DNA of 41,451 bases. Source: JACNLN01 sp964626495. GTDB lineage: Bacteria > Fidelibacterota > Marinisomatia > Marinisomatales > CAZVFT01. The notes under the pieces were generated by a model, which did no database searches, was not told the DNA's origin, and worked only from the letters and a program-made list of their open reading frames with translations. Both the position numbers and the translations under genes were made by a program. The stretch covers positions 1-41,451 of the forward strand of contig CAZVFT010000007.1 in NCBI GenBank assembly GCA_964626495.1, written 5' to 3'. The first letter of the stretch is position 1, and each line of letters starts with the position of its first letter. This document shows, piece after piece, positions 23,510 to 32,890 of this stretch.

Positions 23510-25015
23510 TCACAACTCAGCCCAAGCTGGCAATTGGGACAAATCGATATCAAAAACCACCCGACCAATTATAAAAATGGCGGCGGTAATTATAACAACA
23601 CCTAATAGATTCAACCAAATCCCTACTTTTGCCATATCTGCAATTCTCAGACGATCGGTTCCAAATACTATGGCGTTGGGTGGGGTTGCGACTGGCAGCA
23701 TGAATGCACAAGAACAGGACAGGGTGGCAGGAATCATTAGAAACAGTGGATTTATATGGATAGCAATTGCTACAGCTCCAAGTATGGGGAGCAACATTTC
23801 CGTTGTTGCTGTATTTGAGGTTAACTCGGTTAGAAAAGTGACGAAAAGACAAACTAAGGCGATGATCAGAACCGGATGGAGTGACCCTAAACCTGTAAAG
23901 TGCTGACCCATCCATTCTGCTAATCCAGATTCTCTAAACCCGTTTGCCAGAGCAAATCCACCACCAAATAAAAGCACGATATGCCAAGGTATATCTTTTG
24001 CTGTTTCCCAACTTAAAATTCTTTCCCCCGATTTCTGGCGAGATGGAACGATAAAAAGAAGTAAAGCCATAGCAATAGCTACCGTACCATCGTTAAGAAA
24101 AGTTGGATAGGGGAACAATCTTGACCATCCCGGTATGACAAAACTACCTATTTGAATATCTGCCCGGGTCAACCACAGAAAAGCTAATGCTATAAAATCA
24201 ACAAATACCACTTTCTCTTCAAAGGACATAGAGCCCAGTTCTTCGTATTGGTTTTTAAATATTCCAATATCGATGTTGAAATTTTCCTTTCGCGGGCAAA
24301 ATAACAGGGATAAGAATCCCCACAGGATCACTAGGAAAAGCATCGAAATAGGGAAGGCAAAAATAAACCATGAAGCGAAGGATATTTCGGGAGCTGATGG
24401 GAATAAAATATTTAATATTCTGGCGAAAGACAGATTTGGCGGTGTACCGACCAGCGTGGCTATTCCACCGATAGATGCGCTATAAGCCACTCCCAGAAAA
24501 ATGCCGATGGAATATTTTCTAACTTTCTTTCTACTAATAAGATCTTCCAGCTTCATAATGATTGCAAGAGCGATAGGGACCATCATCATAGTTGTTGCGG
24601 TGTTGGATATCCACATTGAGAGGAAAGCGGTGGTGATCATAAAACCAAGCAGAATGCTTTGTGGTCGAACCCCGAACCAGAGCAGAATTCGCAGGGCGAT
24701 ACGCCGATGGAGGTTCCAGCGCTGCATAGTGAGAGCTACCAGAAATCCCCCGATGAAGAGAAAGATGATATGATTGAAATAAATAGGTGCAACAGCTTTT
24801 CCACTCATAATTCCAAGAACTGGGAATAACACTATCGGAAGAAGAGCAGTCACTGCCAGGGGGACCACCTCCGTAATCCACCAGACTGCCATCCAGATGG
24901 CGACACCTGCTGTTCTGGAAACCTCTGGATGGACAGGATCGAGTTCAATAAAAAAGGTGAATATCAGCGCCAGAAACGGTCCAGTTAGCAGTGTAATGAG
25001 TGTTTTTGTGCTCAT
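23510..25015 (-). CDS. DASS/SLC13 family sodium-coupled anion symporter
   Basis: The 501-residue inner-membrane protein has about 11-12 helices. It carries two copies of the SNT sodium-binding motif, WISNTATTMMM near residue 135 and LTSNTATTEMLLP near 418. It also has the family features WWITEVVPLAVTALLP near the N-terminus and a late LPVATPPNAIVFG segment. These identify the divalent anion:sodium symporter family (dicarboxylates such as succinate or fumarate; some members carry sulfate). Thirteen bases upstream on the same strand ends a DcaP-like porin gene, so the pair likely moves the same compounds across outer and inner membranes. Dicarboxylates are the more likely cargo given the DcaP partner. 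Confidence 0.9.
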   Translation of the reverse strand: MSTKTLITLLTGPFLALIFTFFIELDPVHPEVSRTAGVAIWMAVWWITEVVPLAVTALLPIVLFPVLGIMSGKAVAPIYFNHIIFLFIGGFLVALTMQRWNLHRRIALRILLWFGVRPQSILLGFMITTAFLSMWISNTATTMMMVPIALAIIMKLEDLISRKKVRKYSIGIFLGVAYSASIGGIATLVGTPPNLSFARILNILFPSAPEISFASWFIFAFPISMLFLVILWGFLSLLFCPRKENFNIDIGIFKNQYEELGSMSFEEKVVFVDFIALAFLWLTRADIQIGSFVIPGWSRLFPYPTFLNDGTVAIAMALLLFIVPSRQKSGERILSWETAKDIPWHIVLLFGGGFALANGFRESGLAEWMGQHFTGLGSLHPVLIIALVCLFVTFLTELTSNTATTEMLLPILGAVAIAIHINPLFLMIPATLSCSCAFMLPVATPPNAIVFGTDRLRIADMAKVGIWLNLLGVVIITAAIFIIGRVVFDIDLSQLPAWAEL

Positions 25016-25027
25016 CTAAAGAGGTGG

Positions 25028-26191
25028 TTAGAATTTGTAATAGGTAACAAACTGGATACGGGAATTTTCTCCAGGATCTTGACCGATGTAGTCTGTTTTC
25101 AGATATTCTGTTTCCAGCATAAAAATTAGTGACGTGTGGATTTTGTATGCAATATTTGCGAAAGCCCAGGTATTCTTTGCTCGCATATCGTTATTCAAAT
25201 CTGCATCATCAGGATCATCCATACCTCCTCCGATAGTGATGGAAATGGGATCACTTACTTTGTAGGTTACCTGCCCCCAACCTCCATAAGAGGATACGTT
25301 AGAAACGGAAACAGAATTTCGGATAAATCCCTGAAAGACACCGCCGAAAAAGCTGTTTAAGTTTTTACCGGTGAATAAACGTAGAGTAGCAGAAACGGAT
25401 CCCAATGAGAAAGTCAGATTACCATTTAAGGAATATGTCTCCAACGCGTGAGAGTTGCCTAAAAGATCATCAATGTTTCCCTGTCCGATATGCCCGGAAA
25501 TTGAGATGGTTGCTGATCCAGGATTATACCAGAGTCTGCCCATAATCCAGGGCATTCCACTCCGCTCGCCGTCTCCAACCGGATCGAAGTCACCACCCGT
25601 GTAATCGTTATACTTTACATTCCCCGCCATCGGACGGTTCAAACTGAAAGCAATTTTGAATGGATCGTGTAGAAATGTAAACTTTGCCTGTGGATATCTC
25701 ATCCACAAATTACCTTTTCCAGCTCCCACCACGAAGCTGGTCGTGTTGGGAAAAGGACCAGCGATGAGTGCCCAGTCCTGCCCGAATCGTGTCTGCCATT
25801 TTGGATAGCTTAACTCTACCCAAGCATGCCGGAGACGTATGTTAGGTTGACGAGCTGCAGTGGATGAATTGGGAAAACCTCCAGCAAAATCTGCTTCAAT
25901 TAAACCATGAATCTTACCAGCATTATTTAATTCAGGTCCTGAGATTTTCAGTCCAATGCGTGTGTGACGAGCATTCATAGAAAAAACAGGATTACCTGAT
26001 TCACTATTGTTCCCCGAAGGGACATAGAGAAGCCAGTCTCCTTTTGCGACTTCGGTGTCATCATAAAATGTTTCAAATTTGATAAACCCGTAAGGAGTAA
26101 CATCAAATTGGTTTTTCACTGCATCACTGTCTGCAAGCAACAGGGTGATAGCACAATGAAGAATTCCGATTGTTATCATTGTCTGTTTCAT
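25028..26191 (-). CDS. DcaP-like outer-membrane porin
   Basis: The 387-residue protein has a signal peptide (cleavage about residue 20, after LLLADS). Its beta-barrel is of the DcaP-like type: PYGFIKFETFYDDTEV at the start, ARHTRIGLKISGPE, a GLIEADFAG segment, RLRHAWVELSYPKWQTRFGQDWALI and a C-terminal FVTYYKF with terminal Phe. DcaP porins import dicarboxylic acids, among other anions, in Acinetobacter. Thirteen bases separate it from the DASS symporter gene downstream, so they are probably one operon. A 179-base AT-rich gap lies upstream, in which I see no clear regulatory site. Confidence 0.85.
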   Translation of the reverse strand: MKQTMITIGILHCAITLLLADSDAVKNQFDVTPYGFIKFETFYDDTEVAKGDWLLYVPSGNNSESGNPVFSMNARHTRIGLKISGPELNNAGKIHGLIEADFAGGFPNSSTAARQPNIRLRHAWVELSYPKWQTRFGQDWALIAGPFPNTTSFVVGAGKGNLWMRYPQAKFTFLHDPFKIAFSLNRPMAGNVKYNDYTGGDFDPVGDGERSGMPWIMGRLWYNPGSATISISGHIGQGNIDDLLGNSHALETYSLNGNLTFSLGSVSATLRLFTGKNLNSFFGGVFQGFIRNSVSVSNVSSYGGWGQVTYKVSDPISITIGGGMDDPDDADLNNDMRAKNTWAFANIAYKIHTSLIFMLETEYLKTDYIGQDPGENSRIQFVTYYKF

Positions 26192-26370
26192 TTTATTCCG
26201 CTCCTATTTTGAATAACTGTTTCTGTTTTTGGTTATTTGTTGGAGAATCATTTTTTTGAGGATATAAAAAATCAGGCAGGCGTATCTGAAGTTTTTCATA
26301 ATAATCGTGTTAGTATATCAGTTTAGATAAATTTTTTACGGTCCTGAAATTTAGAGTGGAATTAGATCTG

Positions 26371-27039
26371 CTATAATTTTTCAGCAAGTTCCTTCAGGAT
26401 ATTGGTTAAAATTGGAGTTACACCGTTAATAACAAACTGAACAGCAATGACCATCAGAATAATGCCCATTAATCGCTGGATTATTCTCATCCCTGTTGTA
26501 CCAAGTTTTGTTGAAAGTTTATCCGCTCCCAGCAGGATGAAATAAGTGATAGCCATTACCAAAAAGATCATAAGAATTAAAATGAGATAATGTACTAACG
26601 TTGTGGCATTTCCTGAAAGAATCATCGAAGCTGTAATAGCTCCGGGACCCGCGATAAGGGGAATAGCTACAGGACTGATGGCAATGTTTTCAGATAAAAG
26701 ACCTTCTTCCTCTTCTTTTGGAGTGGATCGGGTTCGCGATACCTTAGCTTCAAGCATTCGCAGACCGCTTCGAAAAAAAATAATTCCCCCCATAATTCTG
26801 AAAGCTTCAAGTGTGATAGAATATAATTTGAAAATGTAGGTTCCAATAAGAGCAAAGACGAGTAGAATAGCTGTGGCAGTAAGAATTCCCTTTTTAGCAA
26901 CTGTTTTTCGTTTACTTTTGTCAAGACCATTAGTAAGAACAAGAAAAATAGGAGTTATCCCCAGGGGATTGATAAGAGTAATGAGGGTGGAAAAAGAGAG
27001 GAGAGTAAAATCAAAAATGGATTGCGGGTGGAACATCAC
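26371..27039 (-). CDS. MarC family integral membrane protein
   Basis: The 222-residue protein has six hydrophobic helices with the two repeats typical of MarC/YchE: LITLINPLGITPIFLVLT near the N-terminus and ISPVAIPLIAGPGAITASMIL in the middle (the NPxG and GPGAI motifs). Family length is 200-220, so it is complete. Function is not established; MarC was once linked to multiple antibiotic resistance but that has been withdrawn, and some relatives affect amino-acid export. It overlaps the end of argS by four bases, so it is the last gene of the mnmA-argS operon. The first two codons are both ATG, and either could start it. Confidence 0.9.
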   Translation of the reverse strand: MMFHPQSIFDFTLLSFSTLITLINPLGITPIFLVLTNGLDKSKRKTVAKKGILTATAILLVFALIGTYIFKLYSITLEAFRIMGGIIFFRSGLRMLEAKVSRTRSTPKEEEEGLLSENIAISPVAIPLIAGPGAITASMILSGNATTLVHYLILILMIFLVMAITYFILLGADKLSTKLGTTGMRIIQRLMGIILMVIAVQFVINGVTPILTNILKELAEKL

Positions 27040-28679
27040 ATCCTCTCCGGTCTGCTGATACCAAGAATTTCCAAGCTGCTGGCAAGGACGGTCTTTACTC
27101 CTGATACAAGTCCCATTCTTGCCACAGATAGAGGGATATCTTCAGTCACCACGCGACATTCTGTATAGAATTTGTGGAAAAGAGTGGCAATGTCTTGCAG
27201 ATAATTGGAAATAATTTGGGGTTCAAGAGAGTCTAAAACTTGTTTGGTAATTTCAGGGAAATAGATCAATTCTTTGAGAAGATTTAATTCCGTTGGTTCT
27301 TTTAATAAAGTGAAATCAGCAGTGACATCCGACGGTATTCCAACCTCTTTTCCATATTTTAGAATGCTATAGATACGAGCGTGAGCATACTGGAGATAAT
27401 ATACTGGATTTTCCTCAGATTCTTTCATAGCCAAATCCATATCGAAATTAAGATGACTCTTCATATTTCTCATGAGAAAAAAGTATCTCACTACATCTGC
27501 TCCAACCATTTCAACTAGATCATCAAGTGTCACAAAGGTTGCCTTCCGGGTGGACATACTGACTTTCTCCCCCTTCTGTTTCAATGTCACAAATTGATGG
27601 ATGAGAACTTGAATATGATCTGTCCTATAATTTAGACATTGCAGCGCCGAGATAACATCGGGGTAAGTATCTTTGTGGTCTGAGCCAAAAAGATCAACAA
27701 TAAGATCAAATCCTCTCTTTATTTTATCTTCGTGATAAGCAATATCAGGGAGACGGTATGTGGGTTCCCCCGTTTGTTTGATGAGAACTGTATCCTGGGA
27801 CTTTCCAAAATCTGTTGTTTTAAACCACACTGCTCCATCCTGATCGTAGGCGAGATTTTTCCTCCGTAGCCGGGAGATGACCTGGTCGATTGCCTGATTT
27901 TCATAAAATGTTTTTTCATTAACAAATTCATCAAAATGAACACCAAGTTTTTCCAGTGTTGATTTGATATCCTCAAAAATAATTTTTTCAGCAGTCTCTT
28001 TAAATACAGGAGAATCTGGTTGTTCTTTCAGGGTATCGTGGTGGATTTTGTAAATGTGGTTGGCAATATCCCTAATATAGTTCCCCTGATAGCCACCCTC
28101 CTGTATTGCCATTTTTTCTCCCAGAGATTCCATATATCGTACATAAACTGATTCTCCCAACAGGCGCATCTGTCGGCCAGCATCGTTAAAATAGTATTCC
28201 CGAGCTACATCGTAATCATGCCATTCAAGAATGTTGGAAACCGTATCTCCCAGAACAGCCTGCCGACCATGACCTACTGTCAGAGGACCTGTAGGATTGG
28301 CACTCACAAACTCAACCAACGCACGCTTACCTTTTCCAGCATCTGTCTTGCCATACGAATCACCAGTTTCTAAAAGCATAATGAGCTGCTTTTGTATGTA
28401 CTTGGGGCTGTATGTAAAGTTGAGAAATCCAGGGGGAGAAATTGTTACAGAGGAACAGTAGTCTGGGGAAAGGTGAAGATTTTCTTTTATTCTTTCGGCA
28501 AGATCAAGGGGAGAATCTTTCACCTCTTTTGTCAGTGTTAGAGCAATATTAGATGAGAGATCGCCATACTCAGGTATCTTACTTTTTTCTAAATGAACAT
28601 CTCTGGAAGGTATTGAAAGTTCTTCCAGAATCATAAGTATCTGGTTTCGCAAATAGTCCTTAAATGTTGTTATTGCCAT
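27036..28679 (-). CDS. argS: Arginyl-tRNA synthetase
   Basis: ArgS charges tRNA-Arg with arginine, class Ia, in the cytoplasm. The 547-residue protein has the N-terminal Add-1 domain (about 1-115), the catalytic start VEFVSANPTGPLTVGHGR (the HIGH-type motif) near residue 125, and the usual second signature VSMSTRKATFVTLDDLV near 375. The helical anticodon-binding DALR domain is at the end (about 430-547). All of this is normal for bacterial ArgS. It follows rsfS with a 38-base gap and overlaps marC by four bases. No oddities are seen. Confidence 0.97.
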   Translation of the reverse strand: MAITTFKDYLRNQILMILEELSIPSRDVHLEKSKIPEYGDLSSNIALTLTKEVKDSPLDLAERIKENLHLSPDYCSSVTISPPGFLNFTYSPKYIQKQLIMLLETGDSYGKTDAGKGKRALVEFVSANPTGPLTVGHGRQAVLGDTVSNILEWHDYDVAREYYFNDAGRQMRLLGESVYVRYMESLGEKMAIQEGGYQGNYIRDIANHIYKIHHDTLKEQPDSPVFKETAEKIIFEDIKSTLEKLGVHFDEFVNEKTFYENQAIDQVISRLRRKNLAYDQDGAVWFKTTDFGKSQDTVLIKQTGEPTYRLPDIAYHEDKIKRGFDLIVDLFGSDHKDTYPDVISALQCLNYRTDHIQVLIHQFVTLKQKGEKVSMSTRKATFVTLDDLVEMVGADVVRYFFLMRNMKSHLNFDMDLAMKESEENPVYYLQYAHARIYSILKYGKEVGIPSDVTADFTLLKEPTELNLLKELIYFPEITKQVLDSLEPQIISNYLQDIATLFHKFYTECRVVTEDIPLSVARMGLVSGVKTVLASSLEILGISRPERM

Positions 28680-28717
28680 TGGGTAATTTTATGGATTTTG
28701 CGTGAAAAATAGTTAAA

Positions 28718-29119
28718 CTATTTTTTCGAACTATCGGGAGTGGATAATGTATCTTCGAATTTCTCAAATTGAGCATCTGCCCACAATCTTTCAAGTTGAT
28801 AGAATTCCCGTTCTTTCTTCTGGAAGATGTGAACTACCACATCCACAAAATCCATAAGGATCCATTTTCGTATTTCTTCTCCCTCGACATGCCACGGCTT
28901 AACTGGCGGGTTGAGTTCGTTGAGAATGGCATCAAAGATAGCTTTGACTTGAACGTCTGTGGAACCAGAGCATATCAGGAAGAAATCGGTAATGGATGTA
29001 TGTTGTCTTACATCCAACAACAGAACATTATCTGCTTTTTTAGATATAGCTAAGTTAGCAATATTACGTGCCAGTTCTTTGGAAGAAATTTGGGATGTAC
29101 GTTTTTTAGATGTGATCAA
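28718..29119 (-). CDS. rsfS: Ribosomal silencing factor
   Basis: RsfS (Iojap/YbeB) binds ribosomal protein L14 on the large subunit and blocks subunit joining when nutrients are low. The 133-residue protein shows the family core: VLLLDVRQHTSITDFFLICSG, TDVQVKAIFDAI, then KPWHVEGEE.RKWILMDFVDVVVHIF and REFYQLERLWADA. Length is normal with a slightly longer serine/lysine-rich ends. It overlaps the LytR_C gene by four bases (ATGA) and lies directly before argS, a compact operon that ties translation control to envelope genes. Confidence 0.95.
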   Translation of the reverse strand: MITSKKRTSQISSKELARNIANLAISKKADNVLLLDVRQHTSITDFFLICSGSTDVQVKAIFDAILNELNPPVKPWHVEGEEIRKWILMDFVDVVVHIFQKKEREFYQLERLWADAQFEKFEDTLSTPDSSKK

Positions 29120-29664
29120 TACAGAGGCTGAGTCTTGAGAAAATCACGGAATGGTTTAATAGTGTAGTAATCTTGACCAATGACAAGGGTGACATCGTGG
29201 TCAAGTGATAGATTGGGTTTAAGAAGAATTCTAATGGTGTCACTTTTTGGGATATTTAATAGCTCAGCCACCCGGTAAGAGCCCTCGAAAAACTGACTGC
29301 GTTGAATAATGTGAGTGCGGGGATAATTGAAATGATCGGCATTTTCACTTTTTACCACATCAATGTGGCGGGTTCGAAGGAAATCGGTAAATTGCTGGGC
29401 AAGATTTTTTACGCCACAACCATTTAACACTTCTACCTCGATTGATGAGAAGGGGGATTCATCGTAGGTTGTCGTGATGAGTTGTGGTGGAGAAATATTA
29501 CGTCTGTCCTGATTAATACGAATACTTCCACGCCAGCTGCGTTGTACGATGGAAAATAGAAATCCAAGACAAATAACAGATAGCAACACAATTGTCGTAT
29601 TCATTAATGGAATACGATTATTGGAATGCTTCTTTCGAGATGATTTCCTTTTTCGCTTTACCAT
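29116..29664 (-). CDS. LytR_C domain membrane protein
   Basis: The 182-residue protein has a very basic N-terminus, one membrane helix (about residues 23-42) and an extracytoplasmic LytR cell-envelope attenuator C-terminal domain. This begins at SIEVEVLNGCGVKNLAQQFTDFLR (about 73-97) and runs to the GQDYYTIKPF end. It lacks the LytR-CpsA-Psr catalytic domain; stand-alone LytR_C proteins of this kind are common beside rsfS in many phyla, but their role is not defined. It overlaps rsfS by four bases and follows the small envelope gene by eight. An envelope or cell-wall-related role is inferred. Confidence 0.85.
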   Translation of the reverse strand: MVKRKRKSSRKKHSNNRIPLMNTTIVLLSVICLGFLFSIVQRSWRGSIRINQDRRNISPPQLITTTYDESPFSSIEVEVLNGCGVKNLAQQFTDFLRTRHIDVVKSENADHFNYPRTHIIQRSQFFEGSYRVAELLNIPKSDTIRILLKPNLSLDHDVTLVIGQDYYTIKPFRDFLKTQPLY

Positions 29665-29672
29665 CGAGGTAA

Positions 29673-30146
29673 CTATTCCACCTCACTGGGGTAGAAGGGT
29701 AACGATAAAGGATTAGTGTTCTTGTGGTAGTAAAGAGGGTAGTTGTCAACTCCTATATGAAAGAGAAAATTATCTGACGGACGATATTGGAGATTCAGTC
29801 CGTAGTATATGTTACCTTCATAAGGATTTATACCTGTCTGGAATGTTGAGAATGTTGGATGAACAAGGTTGAAGTTTGCCTTAATTGACCACTTATCAGA
29901 AAGAAGATACTGCAACCGATTGGAATAGATTCCATAGCTGAAACTTTGTCCAGCAAAGCTTGTCATAACAAAAGAAAAGCTGTGATTGATGGATAAATTA
30001 TCAGGATTGAATAGCAGTATAGATGACGACTGGGGATTGGTATAATTGTTTTTTTTCTCGGGTAAATTGTGCCGGAACTGAGCATAGAGAGATATCTCCG
30101 CCACAATTAAAAGGATTATAAAAGCTGTTGTTTTAAGATGTTTCAT
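29673..30146 (-). CDS. Hypothetical secreted/outer-membrane protein
   Basis: I do not recognise this 157-residue protein. It has a signal peptide (MKHLKTTAFIILLIVAEISLYA, cleavage about residue 22), then polar and aromatic strands such as SINHSFSFVMTSF, FSYGIYSNRLQYLLSDKWSIKANFNLVH and NIYYGLNLQYRPSDNFLFHIGVD. This alternating pattern suggests a small beta-barrel or barrel fragment. It overlaps the end of the glmU-like gene by 14 bases and precedes the LytR_C gene by eight, so it is part of the mnmA-marC operon. The overlap supports it being a real gene. Confidence 0.7.
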   Translation of the reverse strand: MKHLKTTAFIILLIVAEISLYAQFRHNLPEKKNNYTNPQSSSILLFNPDNLSINHSFSFVMTSFAGQSFSYGIYSNRLQYLLSDKWSIKANFNLVHPTFSTFQTGINPYEGNIYYGLNLQYRPSDNFLFHIGVDNYPLYYHKNTNPLSLPFYPSEVE

Positions 30147-30888
30147 ATAACTCGTGATAGATACGATTCATTTCCAACAATTGTTCCTGAGTATTGATCC
30201 CTGCCACTTCCCTTGTATCCTCGACTGTTTCAACAGCAATTTTACCACCCATTGACTGTATCAAAGGTAGAACATCCGGAAGGTAATACTCTCCTTGGAT
30301 ATTGTCACATCCAACCTCCGGGAGACACTGGAATAAATACCGACTATCAAAGATGTAAACACCTGCATTTACCTCTCGAACTTTTAGTTGTTCATCCGTA
30401 CAATCTTTATGCTCAACAATTCGATTGAGAGTCCCGTCACTATTCCGAACAACCCTTCCGTATCCAGCTGGATTTTCAAAAATCGTAGTCAATACCGTTG
30501 CTGCTGCCCTATAAACATAATGTCTATGTACGAGTTTGTCAAGGGTCATTTGAGAAAGAAGAGGGACATCGCCGGAAAGAATAAGGATATTTCCGTCAAA
30601 ATCAGAAAATTCGTCTTTCGTTTGCAGTATTGCATGTCCTGTTCCCAGACGTTCTTTCTGCTCAACAGGGACAACATTGAAATGTGAAATTGCACTGACT
30701 ACCCGTCCTTTGATGTTACTCACAACTACGACAATTTTACTTCCCTTGAGATGCTCTGCCTGTTCGATGACGCGGGCTATCATTGGTTTTCCACCGACAT
30801 GGTGAAGAACTTTTGGAAGGTCAGATTTCATCCGTTTGCCCCGTCCTGCTGCGAGAATAATGATTCCTAAAGGTTTTTTACCACCCAT
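30133..30888 (-). CDS. GlmU-like N-acetylglucosamine-1-phosphate uridylyltransferase domain
   Basis: This is the pyrophosphorylase domain that makes UDP-GlcNAc from UTP and GlcNAc-1-phosphate. Motifs are ILAAGRGKRMKSDLPKVLHHVGGKPM (residues 10-35), GTGHAIL near 100, LSGDVPLL near 120, GYGRVVR near 155 and EVNAGVY near 185. The protein is 251 residues and ends after the nucleotidyltransferase domain, so the left-handed beta-helix acetyltransferase half of normal GlmU (about 450 residues) is missing. A separate acetyltransferase would be needed, or another nucleotidyltransferase role applies. I chose ATG 30888, 11 bases inside the end of mnmA, because AGAGGGA lies at the right distance and the motif starts soon after. 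An upstream in-frame start would add 33 unrelated-looking residues. Confidence 0.85.
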   Translation of the reverse strand: MGGKKPLGIIILAAGRGKRMKSDLPKVLHHVGGKPMIARVIEQAEHLKGSKIVVVVSNIKGRVVSAISHFNVVPVEQKERLGTGHAILQTKDEFSDFDGNILILSGDVPLLSQMTLDKLVHRHYVYRAAATVLTTIFENPAGYGRVVRNSDGTLNRIVEHKDCTDEQLKVREVNAGVYIFDSRYLFQCLPEVGCDNIQGEYYLPDVLPLIQSMGGKIAVETVEDTREVAGINTQEQLLEMNRIYHELYETS

Positions 30889-31999
30889 AAAGCTTTCCCT
30901 CTTTAATAATTCCACCCCCCAGGAGTGTATTACCTGAATAAAACACAGCGGATTGGCCGGGAGTAACGGCAAATTGGGGAGATTCAAAGTCTACGGAGAT
31001 TGTGTCATTTTCACCTTTTGCAATTTTACACGGAACGCCGCTGTGGTTATACCTAATACGTACACTGATGGAATTAACATTAATAATGTCCAGATTCTGG
31101 AGCCAGTTCAATTGTCCTACAATGCATCCATTAAAAAACATTCGTTCTCGAGGAGCAAGAGTGATAGTATTGTTGTCCGGATCGATTTTTTGTACATAAT
31201 GTGGTTTTGGACCGAAAGCACCTAGCCCTCGCCGCTGACCAATCGTGTATTGAGAAATGCCAGAATGATCTCCCAGTTTCCCCCGTTTTTTATTCATGAA
31301 ATAACCAGATTTTTCAGAAGCAACTTTATCAGGGGTATACATAGATAAAAATTTCCGATAGTCGTTTTCGGGAACAAAACAGATGTCCTGACTCTCGGAC
31401 ACATCTGCACTCTTTAAATTTAAGTCGGCAGCAATTTTTCTCACCTCAGATTTTGTGAGTTGCCCCAACGGAAAGAGGATTCTTGGTAGATTGGATTTTT
31501 GAATTCCCCACAGAGCATAGGATTGGTCTTTTTTCGAATCTGCCCCTTTTTTTAGCTGGGGATTATCCGGATCACTTCTATCAATGGCAGCATAGTGACC
31601 GGTAGCAAACCAGTGAGCTCCCAATCGATCGGCCTCCTTTAACCCAGCGCTAAATTTTATGAACGTGTTACACTGGACGCACGGATTGGGAGTGTGTCCT
31701 ACGAAGTATTCATTAACAAAGTCATCAATAACAGATTTATGAAATTCATCTTGAAAATCAACAGTGTGGTGAAGAACTCCCAATTGCTCACAAACAAGTT
31801 TTGCTCGATTTATAGCATCTATGGAACAGCATTTTGATTCATAGAGAATGGTGCCGTCAGAATCCCGATATTCCCAAAATTTCATCGTCACGCCAATTGC
31901 ATTATAGCCCTTATCCAGAATCAATTTGAGAGCAACAGAGCTGTCCACTCCGCCAGACATCGCCACGAGGACTCGGTTTTTATCAATGACAGCACTCAT
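30878..31999 (-). CDS. mnmA: tRNA-specific 2-thiouridylase
   Basis: MnmA makes 2-thiouridine at the wobble position 34 of tRNA-Lys, -Glu and -Gln with sulfur relayed from cysteine desulfurase. The 373-residue protein has the ATP-binding PP-loop MSGGVDSSVAL (14-24). The catalytic cysteines are in NPCVQCN (near 110) and DICFV (near 207), and the family stretch GISQYTIGQRRGLG is near 260. Length is normal. It is the first gene of the minus-strand operon that runs to marC. A ribosome-binding site is not obvious before the ATG. The next gene starts inside its 3' end. Confidence 0.95.
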   Translation of the reverse strand: MSAVIDKNRVLVAMSGGVDSSVALKLILDKGYNAIGVTMKFWEYRDSDGTILYESKCCSIDAINRAKLVCEQLGVLHHTVDFQDEFHKSVIDDFVNEYFVGHTPNPCVQCNTFIKFSAGLKEADRLGAHWFATGHYAAIDRSDPDNPQLKKGADSKKDQSYALWGIQKSNLPRILFPLGQLTKSEVRKIAADLNLKSADVSESQDICFVPENDYRKFLSMYTPDKVASEKSGYFMNKKRGKLGDHSGISQYTIGQRRGLGAFGPKPHYVQKIDPDNNTITLAPRERMFFNGCIVGQLNWLQNLDIINVNSISVRIRYNHSGVPCKIAKGENDTISVDFESPQFAVTPGQSAVFYSGNTLLGGGIIKEGKLYGW

Positions 32000-32116
32000 T
32001 CACTTTTGGTATTTTATGATTAACAATGGCCGTCGTTTTGAATGTTTGAGCTTAAAAATAAAGTAATCAAGGCAAATTATATAATCATATTTGAAAAGAT
32101 GAAAGAGAATAGTAAA

Positions 32117-32890
32117 CTAAACGTCGTTACGAATTTCTGCGTATTTGACAGTACTTTGTAAGTTTCGGTAAAAAGGAGGTTTTCTCTCTTCAAGTAAATC
32201 AAGGGTAACTTGTCTATCGTAACTAAACCGTCGTACATCCCAGTTGAATTCATTTCCAACCGTGAGAAACCCAACAGCTCCTTTAGGATTTTTATCAAAC
32301 GGTAATCCGGTTGCTCCCTGACAGAGGATGCTGAGATTAGCATCTTGTTCGAAGCGGGGAATATGAATATGGCCATGAACAAAAACAAATCGGTCAACAT
32401 TGGGATTTAGAAGTGCGACGTGATTTCGCCAGTTAGCGGCTTCATCTATTGATGGGGGTTCATCGTCGCGCCCATACCACGCATGGGTAAATTCAACCAG
32501 TGTGTTGTCAATTATTTCCCTGTGTGAGATATGCATCTGTCGAATAAAATCGATTCCCTCCTGACCGATTTGCTCATAAGTCCACTGTTCATTCTGAACG
32601 ATACTGATGCAGATTGGATCGTAGGGATCCATCCCTTCTAATGAGGGGTTTTCCTGTTCCCAAATTTTCTCAATTAAATATCTGTCATGGTTTCCACGGA
32701 TAAAAATGCAATTGTTAAGAGAAAATAAAATTTCAAGAACTTCTACCGGAGCAGGACCCAGAGCGAAGCAGTCTCCCAAACAAATCAACTGATCCACATC
32801 TTTGTATTCTTCAATAATTGATAGACCAGCCTTAAAAGCAGAGAGATTGCTGTGAATGTCAGCAAGGATTGCAAATGTTTTATCAGCCAT
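32117..32890 (-). CDS. Calcineurin-like metallophosphoesterase
   Basis: The 257-residue protein is a dinuclear-metal phosphoesterase of the DNA-repair/ApaH-like type. Metal-ligand motifs are ADIHSN (11-16), GDCFALGP (near 38), RGNHDR (near 65), the single-His region FTHAWYG (near 138) and GHIHIPRF (near 174), all present and in order. A substrate cannot be assigned: members hydrolyse nucleotides, cyclic nucleotides or proteins. It stands alone with non-coding gaps of 117 and 344 bases on either side. The catalytic pattern is complete, so it is probably active. Confidence 0.88.
   Translation of the reverse strand: MADKTFAILADIHSNLSAFKAGLSIIEEYKDVDQLICLGDCFALGPAPVEVLEILFSLNNCIFIRGNHDRYLIEKIWEQENPSLEGMDPYDPICISIVQNEQWTYEQIGQEGIDFIRQMHISHREIIDNTLVEFTHAWYGRDDEPPSIDEAANWRNHVALLNPNVDRFVFVHGHIHIPRFEQDANLSILCQGATGLPFDKNPKGAVGFLTVGNEFNWDVRRFSYDRQVTLDLLEERKPPFYRNLQSTVKYAEIRNDV

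Noticed and set aside
32077..32400. Open frame of 107 codons on the minus strand near the metallophosphoesterase
   Set aside because: It overlaps the real metallophosphoesterase gene in another frame on the same strand and has no recognisable family.
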